Notes: a model not told the origin generated them from the sequence alone. A stretch of DNA of 64,000 nt from Lentisphaeria bacterium (GCA_016288215.1 JAEEYQ010000015.1:1-64000); one strand, 5' to 3'; counted from the stretch's first letter, positions 1-12,920 are shown. Numbers and translations are program-made.

Positions 1-679
1 CCATGGAGAGGTCCTTGAGGTGGTTGAGGCCGGAGAAGACCGACAGCTTCGTGAGCTTCGTCACGCCGGTCATCATGAGGAAGCGGATCTTCTCGGAGTT
101 GCTCTTGAGCTTCTCGTAGAAGTCGTGGAGGACGGAGCGCGCGCGGTGGAGCGTGGGGAGGTCGTCCAGGAACTTGGCCACCGGCTCGTCGTACTCGTCG
201 ATGAGCACCACGATCTGGCCGGTGGGCGACTTCTTGGCGGCCGCCTTGATGAACTCCTCGAAGTTCGATGCGGCCTCCAGGCCATCGTCATAGCGGTGTC
301 CCGCCTTGTCGCAGAGAGACTTGACCAGGCATGTCAGTGCTGACTCAAAGCCTTCGAAGGTCGTGCCGTTGGCGCTGGACATGGTGAAGCTGTAGACGGG
401 ATGGCGCCGCCTCTCGTCCCAGCACTCCCATGGCAATGTGTCGAGGGCGAGGCCCTTGAAGAGCTCGCGCCGCCCCTCGAACATCGCCTTCAACGTGCTG
501 ATCATCAAGGACTTGCCAAAGCGCCGCGGCCGTGAGATGAAGAGCTGCTGGTCCACGTCGTTCGCCAGCTCGTAAAGTAGACCCGTCTTGTCGACGTATT
601 TCGCCTTCGCGTTCTGAATCAAGGTCGGAAAATCGTAGATTCCTGTTGAAAGCTGTCTTATCGCGGGCTTCTCGTCCAT
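1..679 (-). CDS. AAA-ATPase-like protein, N-terminal part (runs off left edge)
   Basis: About 226 N-terminal residues are visible on the minus strand, starting at the ATG ending at 679; the C-terminus lies outside the window. The protein opens with a short region ending in KYVDKTGLLYEL, followed by a Walker A-like RPRRFGKS (residues 50-57), a Walker B-like IVVLIDEYDEPV (about 156-167) and a sensor-like strand LMMTGVTKL (about 201-209). This order is characteristic of the 'AAA-ATPase-like' family (PF09820), which usually carries a C-terminal PD-(D/E)XK nuclease-like domain. Such proteins are accessory and often present in many copies in anaerobes; their role is not established. The next gene at 1034 is also an AAA ATPase but of a different family and opposite strand. 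The family call is confident, the function unknown. Confidence 0.85.
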   Translation of the reverse strand, partial: MDEKPAIRQLSTGIYDFPTLIQNAKAKYVDKTGLLYELANDVDQQLFISRPRRFGKSLMISTLKAMFEGRRELFKGLALDTLPWECWDERRRHPVYSFTMSSANGTTFEGFESALTCLVKSLCDKAGHRYDDGLEAASNFEEFIKAAAKKSPTGQIVVLIDEYDEPVAKFLDDLPTLHRARSVLHDFYEKLKSNSEKIRFLMMTGVTKLTKLSVFSGLNHLKDLSM

Positions 680-1033
680 GTCGTGCCTCCTTGGCGTTGT
701 CGGCCAATTGTCTAACGCCAGTCATACTATAATGCAACAAAATGAAACCTCCAGCGGAATAGAGAGGTGGGAGGAGTGGGCATGGCCATAGCCAAGAGGA
801 ACGAACGCTTCTCCATGTTCAAACATGGATACTTCCGCTTTCATGGAAAAATGCCGTTTTGGAACTATATTTTTGTTGTTAAAAAAAGGTGGTTTTGACC
901 GAATTTTCTCTGTTTCCCTGCGTGGAGTGAAGAAAAATCGGGAAAAATCACCGAATGAAAACCGGAAAAATCACCGAATGAAATTGGGAAAAATCACCGA
1001 ATTCTGATTGTGACATCAACGGAGGCCGTGACC
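680..1033. other. Intergenic region between two divergent ATPase genes
   Basis: No credible gene is seen here. The region is A/T-rich compared with its flanks and should hold the divergent promoters of the two ATPase genes. An open frame at 825-1007 has no good ribosome binding site and ends inside the 23-bp tandem repeat, so I regard it as non-coding. The main content is the repeat at 941-1002. Confidence 0.5.
941..1002 (+). repeat. Three-copy 23-bp tandem repeat upstream of ATPase gene
   Basis: The 16-mer GGAAAAATCACCGAAT occurs exactly three times, at 941-956, 964-979 and 987-1002, with a constant 23-bp period. The spacers are similar but not identical. The array ends about 30 bp before the start codon of the ATPase gene at 1034. 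Because 23 is not a multiple of three, the repeat cannot encode a regular peptide repeat. Its position suggests a regulatory or translational role, which is inference. Confidence 0.8.
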
Positions 1034-2317
1034 ATGGGCAGACAAGTGAAATACCGCAATCGAATTGCCGACGATATGTTGAGACTGAAGCTTTCTGCCA
1101 TGGGAGCAGTGTTGGTGGAAGGGGCGAAGTGGTGCGGAAAGACCACGACATGTGAGCAGCAGGCCCGAAGCATCATCTATATGGCGGATCCGGCCATGCG
1201 TTCCGAATATCAGAAATTGGCCGAAATAGATGTCAATACGCTACTTGCAGGAAAAACACCTCGGCTGATTGATGAATGGCAGGATGCTCCGCAACTATGG
1301 GATGCCATCCGCTTTAAAATCGACCATGGTGGCGGGGATGGTCAATTTATTCTGACAGGAAGTGCGGTGCCGCCAAATACGGACAAAATCGTCCATTCAG
1401 GCACAGGACGATTTGCGCGGATAAAGATGCGTCCCATGAGCCTTTGGGAATCAGGGGAATCCTCTGGAACCGTTTCGCTATCTGCGCTTTTTTCTGAAAA
1501 TCCATTTCAACCGGCTGAGGCGCGGCCGATTCCGCTTGAGGAAATGGCGTTTTTGATTTGCAGAGGGGGGTGGCCACAGACGATAGGGCGGACAGGCGAG
1601 AGGGCCCTGATTACGGCGCAGGAATACGTGGAGGGAATCATTGAAAGCGATATCTCTCGAGTTGACAATGTGTTGCGAAATCCCGACCGAACTCGGCGGA
1701 TTCTACGTTCCTGCGCACGTCTCCAAGGGACGATGGCAAATGCGACCGCTATTCATAAAGATCTTGAATCCAATGAAATCCAACGTTATGATGATGACAC
1801 GATTCAGGCGTATGTGAATGCCTTGAAGAAGATTTTCGTCATAGAGGATTTAGGGGCCTGGTGCCCAAGTCTCCGTGCCAAAGGCGCGATACGGACTACG
1901 GACACCCGCTTCTTCGTTGACCCTTCCATTGCGGCGGCGGCCATGGGCATTGGCCCAGGGAATTTGTTGAATGATCTGCGTTCCTTTGGCTTTTTCTTTG
2001 AGGCGTTGGCAGTCCGCGACCTCCGTGTCTATATGGATGCATTACGAGGGCATGTGGAAAAGTACCATGACAAGTCCGGACTGGAATGTGATGCTGTGCT
2101 TCATCTTCCAAATGGCAAATATGCCCTGGTTGAGATCAAACTTGGTGGTGAAACATTGGTGCAGACGGGAATGGACGCATTGGATAAGTTGGATTCGCTG
2201 ATTGGCAGGAAAGGCATCCCAAAACCTTCGTTCAGAATGGTGCTGACGGCCACGGGAGGTTTCGCCTATTCCCAAAATGGAATCATCATTTGTCCTTTGA
2301 GCTGTCTGCGTTCGTGA
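1034..2317 (+). CDS. AAA+ ATPase with DUF4143 C-terminal domain
   Basis: A 427-residue protein. I place the start at ATG 1034 because GGAGG at 1021-1025 sits 8 nt upstream; a GTG at 1010 lacks such a site. The N-terminal P-loop is GAKWCGKTT (residues 30-38), Walker B is RLIDEWQ (77-83) and a sensor strand FILTGS follows (105-110), as in the AAA_14 family. The C-terminal half contains ECDAVLHLPNGKYALVEIKL (about 353-372), an acidic residue followed by E-x-K, the pattern of a PD-(D/E)XK nuclease-like fold and of DUF4143. These single-gene accessory ATPases are common in anaerobic bacteria and archaea and their biological role is unclear. Three 23-bp repeats precede the gene. Confidence 0.88.
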   Translation: MGRQVKYRNRIADDMLRLKLSAMGAVLVEGAKWCGKTTTCEQQARSIIYMADPAMRSEYQKLAEIDVNTLLAGKTPRLIDEWQDAPQLWDAIRFKIDHGGGDGQFILTGSAVPPNTDKIVHSGTGRFARIKMRPMSLWESGESSGTVSLSALFSENPFQPAEARPIPLEEMAFLICRGGWPQTIGRTGERALITAQEYVEGIIESDISRVDNVLRNPDRTRRILRSCARLQGTMANATAIHKDLESNEIQRYDDDTIQAYVNALKKIFVIEDLGAWCPSLRAKGAIRTTDTRFFVDPSIAAAAMGIGPGNLLNDLRSFGFFFEALAVRDLRVYMDALRGHVEKYHDKSGLECDAVLHLPNGKYALVEIKLGGETLVQTGMDALDKLDSLIGRKGIPKPSFRMVLTATGGFAYSQNGIIICPLSCLRS

Positions 2318-2432
2318 GCCGACCGTGCCATAGCATGCATAATGCCATGTGTTTAGTTGCTAACTATCTCAAATCCAATATGTTGGAAAATTGGAATTCC
2401 AAATTTCCCCAAATGTGAAAGCTTTTTTGGGG

Positions 2433-3137
2433 TTACGGACGCGGGATGACATAGCACAGGACGCTGACCCACTGGCAGGCGATGCCGCCCAGAACGAACA
2501 CATGCCATATGGTGTGCATGTAAGGCGTTCGGTCCATCACGTAAAAGATGCAGCCCAAGGTGTAGGCAAGACCGCCGCTGGCCAGAAGAATCAGCCCCGG
2601 TTTCGCCAGATTTGTGTAGACGGGTTTGAAGTGCAGGACAATCATCCATCCCATGACCAGGTAGATGGGCAGAGACACATATTTGACAACCTGCGGCCAC
2701 ACCGTCTCGATGACAATGCCGCAGACGGCCAGGGCCCATTCGATGCCGAAGATGGTCCAGCCCATGGCATCGTGTTCCATGGTCACAAAGACATATGGCG
2801 TATATGTCCCTGCGATAAGAAGATAGATGGTGCAGTGGTCAAAGATTTGGAACACCCGCTTGGCGCGGAAATTCGTCAGCAGGTGGTACATGGTGGAGCT
2901 AAAGGTCAGCAGGATGAGCGTCGCGCCGTAGATGGAGCAGCTGACCACATGCCACACATTGCCGTAGCGGCTGGCGAAGACGACCATCAGCACCAGCGCC
3001 ACAATGCCCAAAATCACGCCGACAAGATGGCTGAGCCCGTTGGCCCACTCCTCGCCGCGCGTGCGGTGAAATTCCTCTTCACACAGCTTTCGGAACGCCG
3101 CATCCTTCTCTTCCGGAGTCAACTTTCGTTTTGCCAT
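2433..3137 (-). CDS. Hemolysin III family (PAQR-like) membrane protein
   Basis: A 234-residue integral membrane protein with about seven hydrophobic segments after a charged N-terminus. Diagnostic stretches are EEWANGLSHLVGVILG (about 29-44), SSTMYHLL (about 80-87) and FDHCTIYLLIAGTYTPY (about 98-114), and the C-terminal region has HTIWHVFVLGG. The conserved Ser/Asp/His residues of the first and last segments fit the predicted metal site of the PAQR/YqfA superfamily. The name comes from a Bacillus cereus relative; most bacterial members are not proven toxins and may act in membrane or lipid homeostasis. It is convergent with the ATPase gene and transcribed alone. Confidence 0.93.
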   Translation of the reverse strand: MAKRKLTPEEKDAAFRKLCEEEFHRTRGEEWANGLSHLVGVILGIVALVLMVVFASRYGNVWHVVSCSIYGATLILLTFSSTMYHLLTNFRAKRVFQIFDHCTIYLLIAGTYTPYVFVTMEHDAMGWTIFGIEWALAVCGIVIETVWPQVVKYVSLPIYLVMGWMIVLHFKPVYTNLAKPGLILLASGGLAYTLGCIFYVMDRTPYMHTIWHVFVLGGIACQWVSVLCYVIPRP

Positions 3138-3340
3138 GCCAACATTCTCTAATTACCAAAATTTCCGTTTCAGTCATTGAAAGGAAGCTTTTCGCTTCGG
3201 CCCATTACTTTACTTCCCAGACAGAAAATTGCCACGCTGCAAAGTAAAATTGGCACAAGCAAGAAGATGCGGCAATGTGGGCTCCTCTTTGAGGAATTGA
3301 TTCATAACATATTGATAATAAACATGATACATAAAAACGT

Positions 3341-5041
3341 TTAGGCGTTGACATGGACACCTGCTATGGCGCGGCCAGAGGGCTCGTTCATGTTGCGGAA
3401 GGCGGCGTCCCATTCCAATGCCTTGGCGGTGGAGCAGGCGACGGAGGCCTCATGGGGCACACAGGCCGCCGCGGACTCCGACGGGAAGAACTCCGCGAAG
3501 ATGCTGCGGTAGTAGTACTCCTCTTTGGTGGAGGGCGTGTTGACAGGGAAGCGATGGGCGGCTTGGGCGAATTGGGCATCGGTGACCTCCTTTGCGGTCA
3601 TGGCCTTGAGCGTGTCAATCCACGAATAGCCCACGCCATCGGAGAACTGCTCCTTCTGCCGCCAGGCGATTTCCGGGGGCAGCATGTCATGGAAGGCCTC
3701 CCGCAGAATCCACTTTTCGATGGCGGCGCCGCCGTGGCTGCCCGTCGTGGGCGGCAGAATGCGGCCGCGGCACATCTTGTCGGCGGGATTCAGGTTCATG
3801 GCCACATCGAGAAACTCCTTGTCCAGAAAGGGGACGCGGCCTTCCACGCCCCATGCGGCCAGCGCCTTGTTCGCCCGCAGACAATCGTAGAGGTGCAGTT
3901 TGCCGAGTTTGCGCACCGTCTCCTCGTGGAACTCCTTGGCATCCGGAGCTTTATGAAAATACAGATAGCCGCCGAAAATCTCGTCGGCACCCTCGCCGGA
4001 AAGCACCATCTTGATGCCCATGGCCTTGATGGCACGGGCCATGAGGAACATGGGCGTGGAGGCGCGCACGGTGGTGATGTCGTAGGTCTCCAGATGGTAG
4101 ATGACGTCCGGAAGGGCATCCAGCGCCTCCTGAATGGTGAAATGGATTTCGTGGTGGACGGTGCCCAAGAACTCCGCGGCCGTCCGTGCGGCCGCCAAGT
4201 CGGGGGCCCCCTCCAGTCCCACGGCGAAGGAATGGAGGCGGGGCCACCACGCCTCCTGCGTGTCGTGGGTCTCCACCCGTTTGCGGGCGAATTTCGCCGT
4301 GATGGCCGCAATGACGGAGGAGTCCAGCCCGCCGGACAGCAGGACGCCGTAGGGGACATCGCTCATCATCTGCGCTTTGACGGCCCGCTCCAAGGCGTTG
4401 CGCAAGGCGTCAATGGAGGAAATGTTGTCCTTGACCGCCTCAAAGTTGCTCCATGGACGATGATACCACGGCTCGGGCATGGTCATGCCGCTGGCCAGCA
4501 GCTGTCCTGGAGGAAATTCCGCCAGCGTGCTGCACTGTCCTTCCAACGCCTTCAGTTCGGAGGCCACATAGTATTGGCCGTCGTTGTCCCATCCCTGATA
4601 GAGGGGGATGACGCCGATGGGGTCGCGTCCGATGAGATAGCTGTCGTTGCGGGCGTCGTAAAGGGCGAAGGCGAAGATGCCGTTGAGCTTCTCCAGAAAC
4701 TCCTTTCCGTATTTAAGATACAGGGGGATAATGACTTCGCAGTCCGATTTGGTTTGAAACGCATAGTCCCCTTTGAGTTGCTCCCGAAGCTCGCCATGGT
4801 TGTAGATTTCGCCGTTGACGGCCAGAACAATCTGTCCGTCGGGGCTGAACAGTGGCTGCTTGCCGGAAAGGGGGTCAATGATGGCCAGCCGCTCATGGGC
4901 CAGCAGGGCCCGCGGGGACTCATAGACTCCCGACCAGTCCGGCCCCCGATGGCGAATCTTTCCGGACATCTGCAGAATCTTCTTGCGCAGCTCGTGGCTC
5001 TTTCCCGCCACAAGATCAAAAATTCCAACAAAACCACACAT
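3341..5041 (-). CDS. asnB: Asparagine synthetase B, glutamine-hydrolysing
   Basis: A 566-residue enzyme converting aspartate, glutamine and ATP to asparagine. I place the start at the ATG ending at 5041 so that Cys2 (MCGFVGIF) becomes the N-terminal nucleophile required by class II glutamine amidotransferases; an in-frame upstream ATG would bury it. Visible motifs are RHRGPD (30-35), NGEIYNH (76-82) and the PP-loop SGGLDSS (236-242) that binds ATP. It is transcribed away from gltB. A sigma54-type box at 5111-5126 on the minus strand lies about 70 nt upstream, and a palindrome at 5241-5255 lies between it and the gltB promoter, so nitrogen control of asnB is likely. Confidence 0.96.
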   Translation of the reverse strand: MCGFVGIFDLVAGKSHELRKKILQMSGKIRHRGPDWSGVYESPRALLAHERLAIIDPLSGKQPLFSPDGQIVLAVNGEIYNHGELREQLKGDYAFQTKSDCEVIIPLYLKYGKEFLEKLNGIFAFALYDARNDSYLIGRDPIGVIPLYQGWDNDGQYYVASELKALEGQCSTLAEFPPGQLLASGMTMPEPWYHRPWSNFEAVKDNISSIDALRNALERAVKAQMMSDVPYGVLLSGGLDSSVIAAITAKFARKRVETHDTQEAWWPRLHSFAVGLEGAPDLAAARTAAEFLGTVHHEIHFTIQEALDALPDVIYHLETYDITTVRASTPMFLMARAIKAMGIKMVLSGEGADEIFGGYLYFHKAPDAKEFHEETVRKLGKLHLYDCLRANKALAAWGVEGRVPFLDKEFLDVAMNLNPADKMCRGRILPPTTGSHGGAAIEKWILREAFHDMLPPEIAWRQKEQFSDGVGYSWIDTLKAMTAKEVTDAQFAQAAHRFPVNTPSTKEEYYYRSIFAEFFPSESAAACVPHEASVACSTAKALEWDAAFRNMNEPSGRAIAGVHVNA

Positions 5042-5110
5042 GGCGACACCCCAAATGCTGTTCAACGTTCAATGCGGCCTGTACGCGCACCTATATATAT
5101 GGTATATAAT

Positions 5111-5126
5111 AGCAGGAAACGTGCCA
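5111..5126 (-). promoter_or_regulatory. Candidate sigma54 (-24/-12) promoter of asnB
   Basis: On the minus strand the sequence is TGGCACGTTTCCTGCT. Compared with the sigma54 consensus TGGCACG-N4-TTGCW it has the full TGGCACG element and TGC at the correct spacing, with a single mismatch (C for the first T of TTGC). The asnB start codon is 70 nt downstream. Confidence 0.72.
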
Positions 5127-5138
5127 AGTTGTAAATTT

Positions 5139-5226
5139 GGAATTAGAAATTAGAAATTAGGAATTAGAAATTAGGAATTAGGAATTAGGAATTAGGAATT
5201 TTACTAGAGCTTCTAGAGTTAGCTAG
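5139..5226 (-). repeat. Composite CTAG/heptamer repeat, copy A
   Basis: Nine uninterrupted 7-bp units run from 5139 to 5201, reading GGAATTA or GAAATTA on the plus strand (TTCCTAA on the minus strand). They are joined to a CTAG-rich block at 5204-5226. Read on the minus strand the order is CTAG block, heptamer array, then CCAAAT, the same order as the copies at 39834, 41227 and 51803. It lies between the asnB sigma54 box and the shared palindrome. Confidence 0.9.
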
Positions 5227-5240
5227 GCCATTGGTTTAGA

Positions 5241-5255
5241 TTACAATTATTGTAG
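5241..5255. promoter_or_regulatory. Candidate upstream activator site between asnB and gltB
   Basis: TTACAATTATTGTAG contains the perfect 13-bp palindrome TACAAT-T-ATTGTA. It lies about 115 bp from the asnB sigma54 box and about 145 bp from the gltB sigma54 box, distances usual for enhancer-binding proteins. Nearly the same sequence occurs at 25943-25957 between two other sigma54-type promoters. A different 12-bp palindrome, TTATTGCAATAA, is at 5347-5358. Confidence 0.6.
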
Positions 5256-5398
5256 CAAACAGTGCATTTTATACAAAAAGTGTAAAACCCGTTCAAAAAG
5301 TTTCCGCAGGAGGCGTTGTTGTCATGTTATATCATTATGATGTAAATTATTGCAATAAATGAAATTATAGGTTTGAATTAATGCGTTTTCATTGCCAT

Positions 5399-5414
5399 TG
5401 GCATGCATTTTGCT
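5399..5414 (+). promoter_or_regulatory. Candidate sigma54 (-24/-12) promoter of gltBD
   Basis: TGGCATGCATTTTGCT matches the sigma54 consensus TGGCACG-N4-TTGCW at every conserved position except T for C at the sixth base, which is a permitted pyrimidine. Spacing between the GG and GC doublets is correct. The gltB start at 5458 is 44 nt downstream. Confidence 0.75.
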
Positions 5415-5457
5415 GTTGTATTGCACTGAATTTTGGCTTCAGAACAGGAAATGCACC

Positions 5458-9876
<4,419 letters not shown>

Positions 9877-9947
9877 GCAGGGTTGTTGCTGAAATTTGTA
9901 AGTAACTGATAATCAATATGATATGATAAAATAACAGAGAAGCCCCC

Positions 9948-11333
9948 ATGTTGCAGATTCAACGCCTCCATGACATTTACCGTCCCGTTGACGAACGTCG
10001 ACAGGATTACCGCGAGGTGGAGCGGACTCTTTCTCCGGAGGAGGTCCGTCGCCAGATGCAGCGCTGTCACAATTGCGGAATCCCCTTCTGCCACGGCAGC
10101 GGCTGCCCTTTGGGCAATGCGGTTCCCGATGTCAATGCGGCGGCCGCCACCGACGATTGGACAACGGCCTATCGCATTCTCTCCCAGACCAGTTTCTTCC
10201 CTGAATTCACCTGCCGCGTCTGCCCTGCGCTGTGCGAGGCGGCTTGCTGCTGTTCGGTGACGGAGGAGGCGGTCATGGTCCGACAATGCGAGAAGCGGGT
10301 CATTGAGATGGCCTTTGAGCGGGGGCTTGTGCAGCCGGTTCTGCCCTATGTCCGCAACGGCAAGACCATTGGAGTCATTGGCAGTGGCCCTTCCGGCCTG
10401 TTTGTGGCCGAAGGGCTGAATCGGGCCGGTTTCACGGTGACGGTCTATGAGGCCAACCACCGGCCCGGCGGCCTGCTGCGCTACGGCATTCCGGATTTCA
10501 AGCTGGACAAGGCGGTGGTCGATCGCCGCATCGCCCTGATGGAGCAGGAGGGAATCCGTTTCGAGACAGACACGCGGGTGGGCAAAGACATCTCCGCCGC
10601 CTATCTGCTCCGTCGCCACGACGCCATGGTCCTGGCCATTGGCACCACCGCTCCGCGGGATCTCCAAATCCCTGGCCGTGAACTACATGGCATTCATTTC
10701 GCATTGGAGTTCCTTCAGGGGCAGAATCGGGTCAACAACGGAGAGTTGGCCACGCTTCCCGTGAACGCCAAAGGCAAGGACGTGCTGGTCATCGGCGGCG
10801 GTGACACAGGCAGCGACTGCATGGGCACCGCCTTTCGCCAAGGCGCGGCGAGTGTCCGTCAGGTTGAGATCATGCCGCGGCCGCCGGAGGCGCGGCCCGC
10901 CTCCACGCCATGGCCAAGCTGGCCGTGGATTCTGCGGACCAGCTCCAGCCATCTGGAAGGCGGCGCACGGGAGTGGAATGTGGCCAGCGACCGGTTCGTG
11001 GGCAGCGACGGCGCCGTCTGCGGCGTGGAGGTCCATCAGGTTCAATGGGAATACGGGGCGGATGGCCGACCAACCAAACCCGTGGTCGTGGAAGGCAGCG
11101 GACGGGTTATTCGTACGGACTTGGTGCTGCTGGCCATGGGGTTCACGGGAGTCGCCCATGACGGGCTTGTGGAGGAGCTGCAGCTGAAGCAGACGCCGCG
11201 AACCGCCCTCATGGGAGACGCTTCACGCCATGTCTATGTGACGGGGGACTGCGCCAACGGCGCCACGTTGGTCGTCCGCGCCATGGCGGACGCCAAGCGG
11301 GTCGTGCAGAACATCATCCATGATTTGGGATAA
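9948..11333 (+). CDS. gltD: Glutamate synthase, small (beta) subunit
   Basis: A 461-residue flavoprotein that passes electrons from NAD(P)H to GltB. N-terminal cysteines at 40, 43, 48, 53 and 89, 92, 96, 100 (CHNCGIPFCHGSGCP and CRVCPALCEAAC) form the expected iron-sulfur sites. GSGPSGL (145-151) is the FAD dinucleotide motif and GGGDTGSDC (about 284-292) the pyridine nucleotide motif; VTGDCANGATLVVRAM near the end completes the FAD site. Length is close to E. coli GltD (472). It lies 71 bp after gltB with no terminator between, so it should be co-transcribed from the sigma54-type promoter at 5399. Confidence 0.96.
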   Translation: MLQIQRLHDIYRPVDERRQDYREVERTLSPEEVRRQMQRCHNCGIPFCHGSGCPLGNAVPDVNAAAATDDWTTAYRILSQTSFFPEFTCRVCPALCEAACCCSVTEEAVMVRQCEKRVIEMAFERGLVQPVLPYVRNGKTIGVIGSGPSGLFVAEGLNRAGFTVTVYEANHRPGGLLRYGIPDFKLDKAVVDRRIALMEQEGIRFETDTRVGKDISAAYLLRRHDAMVLAIGTTAPRDLQIPGRELHGIHFALEFLQGQNRVNNGELATLPVNAKGKDVLVIGGGDTGSDCMGTAFRQGAASVRQVEIMPRPPEARPASTPWPSWPWILRTSSSHLEGGAREWNVASDRFVGSDGAVCGVEVHQVQWEYGADGRPTKPVVVEGSGRVIRTDLVLLAMGFTGVAHDGLVEELQLKQTPRTALMGDASRHVYVTGDCANGATLVVRAMADAKRVVQNIIHDLG

Positions 11334-11441
11334 GGTTGGGGAAGGGCGTGCAGGATGTGCTTCATGAAGGATCTTGCGAACCTCCCATTCGCCAAAGACA
11401 TCCGTTTTTTCATGAAAATCTAGTTTTTTTGATGAGGGGTA

Positions 11442-11470
11442 TTGTTTTTGTGATAAAACTTTAGTATAAT
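11442..11470 (+). promoter_or_regulatory. Sigma70-type promoter of pseudopilin gene
   Basis: TTGTTT at 11442-11447 and TATAAT at 11465-11470 are separated by exactly 17 bp. The leader of about 85 nt before the ATG at 11562 contains the G-run motif at 11519-11530. Confidence 0.65.
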
Positions 11471-11518
11471 ATATGGTAATCGGCAAGAGAAGGTTTCCCC
11501 TGATCGCCGGAAAAATTC

Positions 11519-11530
11519 TGGGGGGTAAAT
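11519..11530 (+). promoter_or_regulatory. Conserved G-run motif upstream of pseudopilin gene, copy 1
   Basis: The leader has an A-run followed by TGGGGGGTAAAT, ending 31 nt before the ATG. The same motif precedes the other two pseudopilin genes of the window (32311-32323 on the plus strand, 31714-31725 on the minus strand). Its function is unknown. Confidence 0.65.
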
Positions 11531-11561
11531 CATTGCCGTAGAATAAGATAGGAGTTATCCA

Positions 11562-12293
11562 ATGAAGAAAACATTCACGCTCATCGAACTGCTCGTCGTG
11601 ATCGCCATCATCGCCATTCTGGCAGGCATGCTGCTGCCGGCTCTGGCCAAAGCCAAGCAGAAGGCACTGGCGGTCAACTGCACCTCCAATCTGAGGGGCT
11701 CCATCGAGTCCTCCATGCTCTACATGGATGACTTCGGCGGTCGCTTCCCGCTGTACTATGACGATGGTTCCGTCCGCATGATTCTCAAAGGCCGGACCGT
11801 GTCTCCGCTGACCTGGGGCACCACGCTGGTGCGCTGCGGCTATGTGGAAGAGGACAGCGCCATTCAGCTCTGCCCCACCTTCGGCACCGTCATGGAGCCC
11901 TTTGACGAGCTCAACCGCGAACTCTACACGGTCTATCAGAAGTCCTATGGCGCCGTCCAGGTGACTTGCTTCGAGACCAGCGTCCTGGACTGGAACAATG
12001 GCTGCCGCTTCCTGCTGACCAACTTGCTGAAGAACCCCTCCAGCTGCATCATGCTCGCCGACTCCTGGTACAACAAGATTGCCGCTCCGCTCTACTGTGT
12101 CCACATCACCAACACCCCCGCCTACGGCATCAAGCTGATGCACAACGAGCGGGCCAATGTCGCGTTTGCGGATGGCCATGTCGCCTCCTGCGGCGGCGGC
12201 GACCTGCTGGAAGCGGTCAAGAAGATGCCTTTGACGAACAAGACCCAGGTCAGCTTCTTCACTCAGGACAACGTGACGGTCACCTATCGCTAG
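11562..12293 (+). CDS. Type II secretion pseudopilin-like protein (prepilin N-terminal domain)
   Basis: A 243-residue protein starting [20 protein letters not shown], the class III prepilin signal: short basic leader, cleavage before F5, Glu at mature position 5, then a hydrophobic helix. The rest is a soluble head ending in the stretch [17 protein letters not shown], the H-x9-DG-type end usual in the large pseudopilin families of Lentisphaerota and Planctomycetota. AGGAG lies 7-11 nt before the ATG. It has its own promoter and a hairpin terminator. No secretin, ATPase or prepilin peptidase genes are nearby, so it is an orphan. The substrate or role is unknown; two paralogues sit at 30900 and 32357. 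Confidence 0.92.
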   Translation: MKKTFTLIELLVVIAIIAILAGMLLPALAKAKQKALAVNCTSNLRGSIESSMLYMDDFGGRFPLYYDDGSVRMILKGRTVSPLTWGTTLVRCGYVEEDSAIQLCPTFGTVMEPFDELNRELYTVYQKSYGAVQVTCFETSVLDWNNGCRFLLTNLLKNPSSCIMLADSWYNKIAAPLYCVHITNTPAYGIKLMHNERANVAFADGHVASCGGGDLLEAVKKMPLTNKTQVSFFTQDNVTVTYR

Positions 12294-12339
12294 TCCTTGC
12301 GTCACAGCCGCTTCTGCAGCGGCGTCACAGTTGATTGGT

Positions 12340-12378
12340 CGGCCCCGGATGGTCATCGTGCCCCGGGGCCGATGTTTT
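12340..12378 (+). terminator. Rho-independent terminator after pseudopilin gene
   Basis: CGGCCCCGG at 12340-12348 pairs perfectly with CCGGGGCCG at 12363-12371 and is followed by a short T-rich run. A smaller hairpin (GCCGCT/AGCGGC) lies just upstream at 12307-12323. Confidence 0.7.
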
Positions 12379-12386
12379 GTTGGCCG

Positions 12387-12625
12387 CTATCGCGTCTGCG
12401 CAATCCATTGCCGGCAGAAGGGATCCTCCAATTCATAGCGTTTGGAGTAAATCACGTAACCTTCTCTCTGCAATTTCTTTAGCGCACTATGGATGGTGCT
12501 GGGGGGCGCCGGTGTGCAGGGGAGCTCCTGTCGCCAATCGTTGGAGAATCCATCGGTCCGTCTGATTGAATTTCATCCATAAGCGTTCCGCACGGTGGCC
12601 AATTTTCGGCCAATTTGCAACTTGC
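12387..12625 (-). pseudogene. Relic of an AAA+ ATPase C-terminal winged-helix domain
   Basis: Read on the minus strand, one frame gives GHRAERLWMKFNQTDRWILQ then RLATGAPLHTGAP and meets a stop. A shift of one base within the C-run near 12510 continues as PPSTIHSALKKLQREGYVIY then SKRYELEDPFCRQWIAQTR and a TAG at 12387-12389. Together this resembles the C-terminal helix-turn-helix of bacterial and archaeal AAA+ ATPases, where an 'APSSVQRALKALL...YRVYDPFF' segment is usual. No start codon, ATPase core or ribosome binding site remains. I read this as the tail of a decayed ATPase gene with a frameshift; boundaries at the high end are approximate. Confidence 0.6.
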
Positions 12626-12693
12626 GATGTTGACAATGGAAGAGGGGACAGTATATTAATTGGTTGTTATTGGAAAATCACAGGCGCAGACCG

Positions 12694-12822
12694 ATGAAAT
12701 TTGGCGAGGCAATCAAGATATGGCGCAACGGCACCGCGATGGTGTCGGGGTTGTCTGCGGCCCTGTTTGAGGCGTTTTCCTTTATCATTACGATTATCGT
12801 GATTAGCGGCACCACCCGCTGA
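12694..12822 (+). CDS. Possible 42-residue single-pass membrane peptide
   Basis: A short open frame encodes MKFGEAIKIWRNGTAMVSGL followed by SAALFEAFSFIITIIVISGT and TR. It has a polar, basic N-terminus and one hydrophobic segment (about 25-38), which fits a small inner-membrane peptide. The ribosome binding site is weak, which lowers confidence. It lies between the ATPase relic and the fusion gene at 12921. A hairpin (GATACGGGT/ACCCGTATC) at about 12839-12867 separates it from that gene. I do not recognise a family; it could also be chance. Confidence 0.3.
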   Translation: MKFGEAIKIWRNGTAMVSGLSAALFEAFSFIITIIVISGTTR

Positions 12823-12920
12823 TCTTCCTGCACGGGAGGATACGGGTGGTTCAGATACCCGTATCTGGATGAATCCCGTGTTCCCTGTGCATTCAATGGC
12901 AAAAGCATAAAAAGGATTGA

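Noticed and set aside
825-1007. Short plus-strand ORF ending in the 23-bp repeat
   Set aside because: No ribosome binding site, A/T-rich composition, and the repeat period breaks the reading frame.
1-2317. The two ATPases as a defence island
   Set aside because: No restriction, toxin-antitoxin or other defence genes are adjacent, and the families alone do not show a defence role.
3353-5134. Long open frame opposite asnB
   Set aside because: It is the antisense shadow of a well-identified GC-rich gene, with low-complexity composition and no family features.
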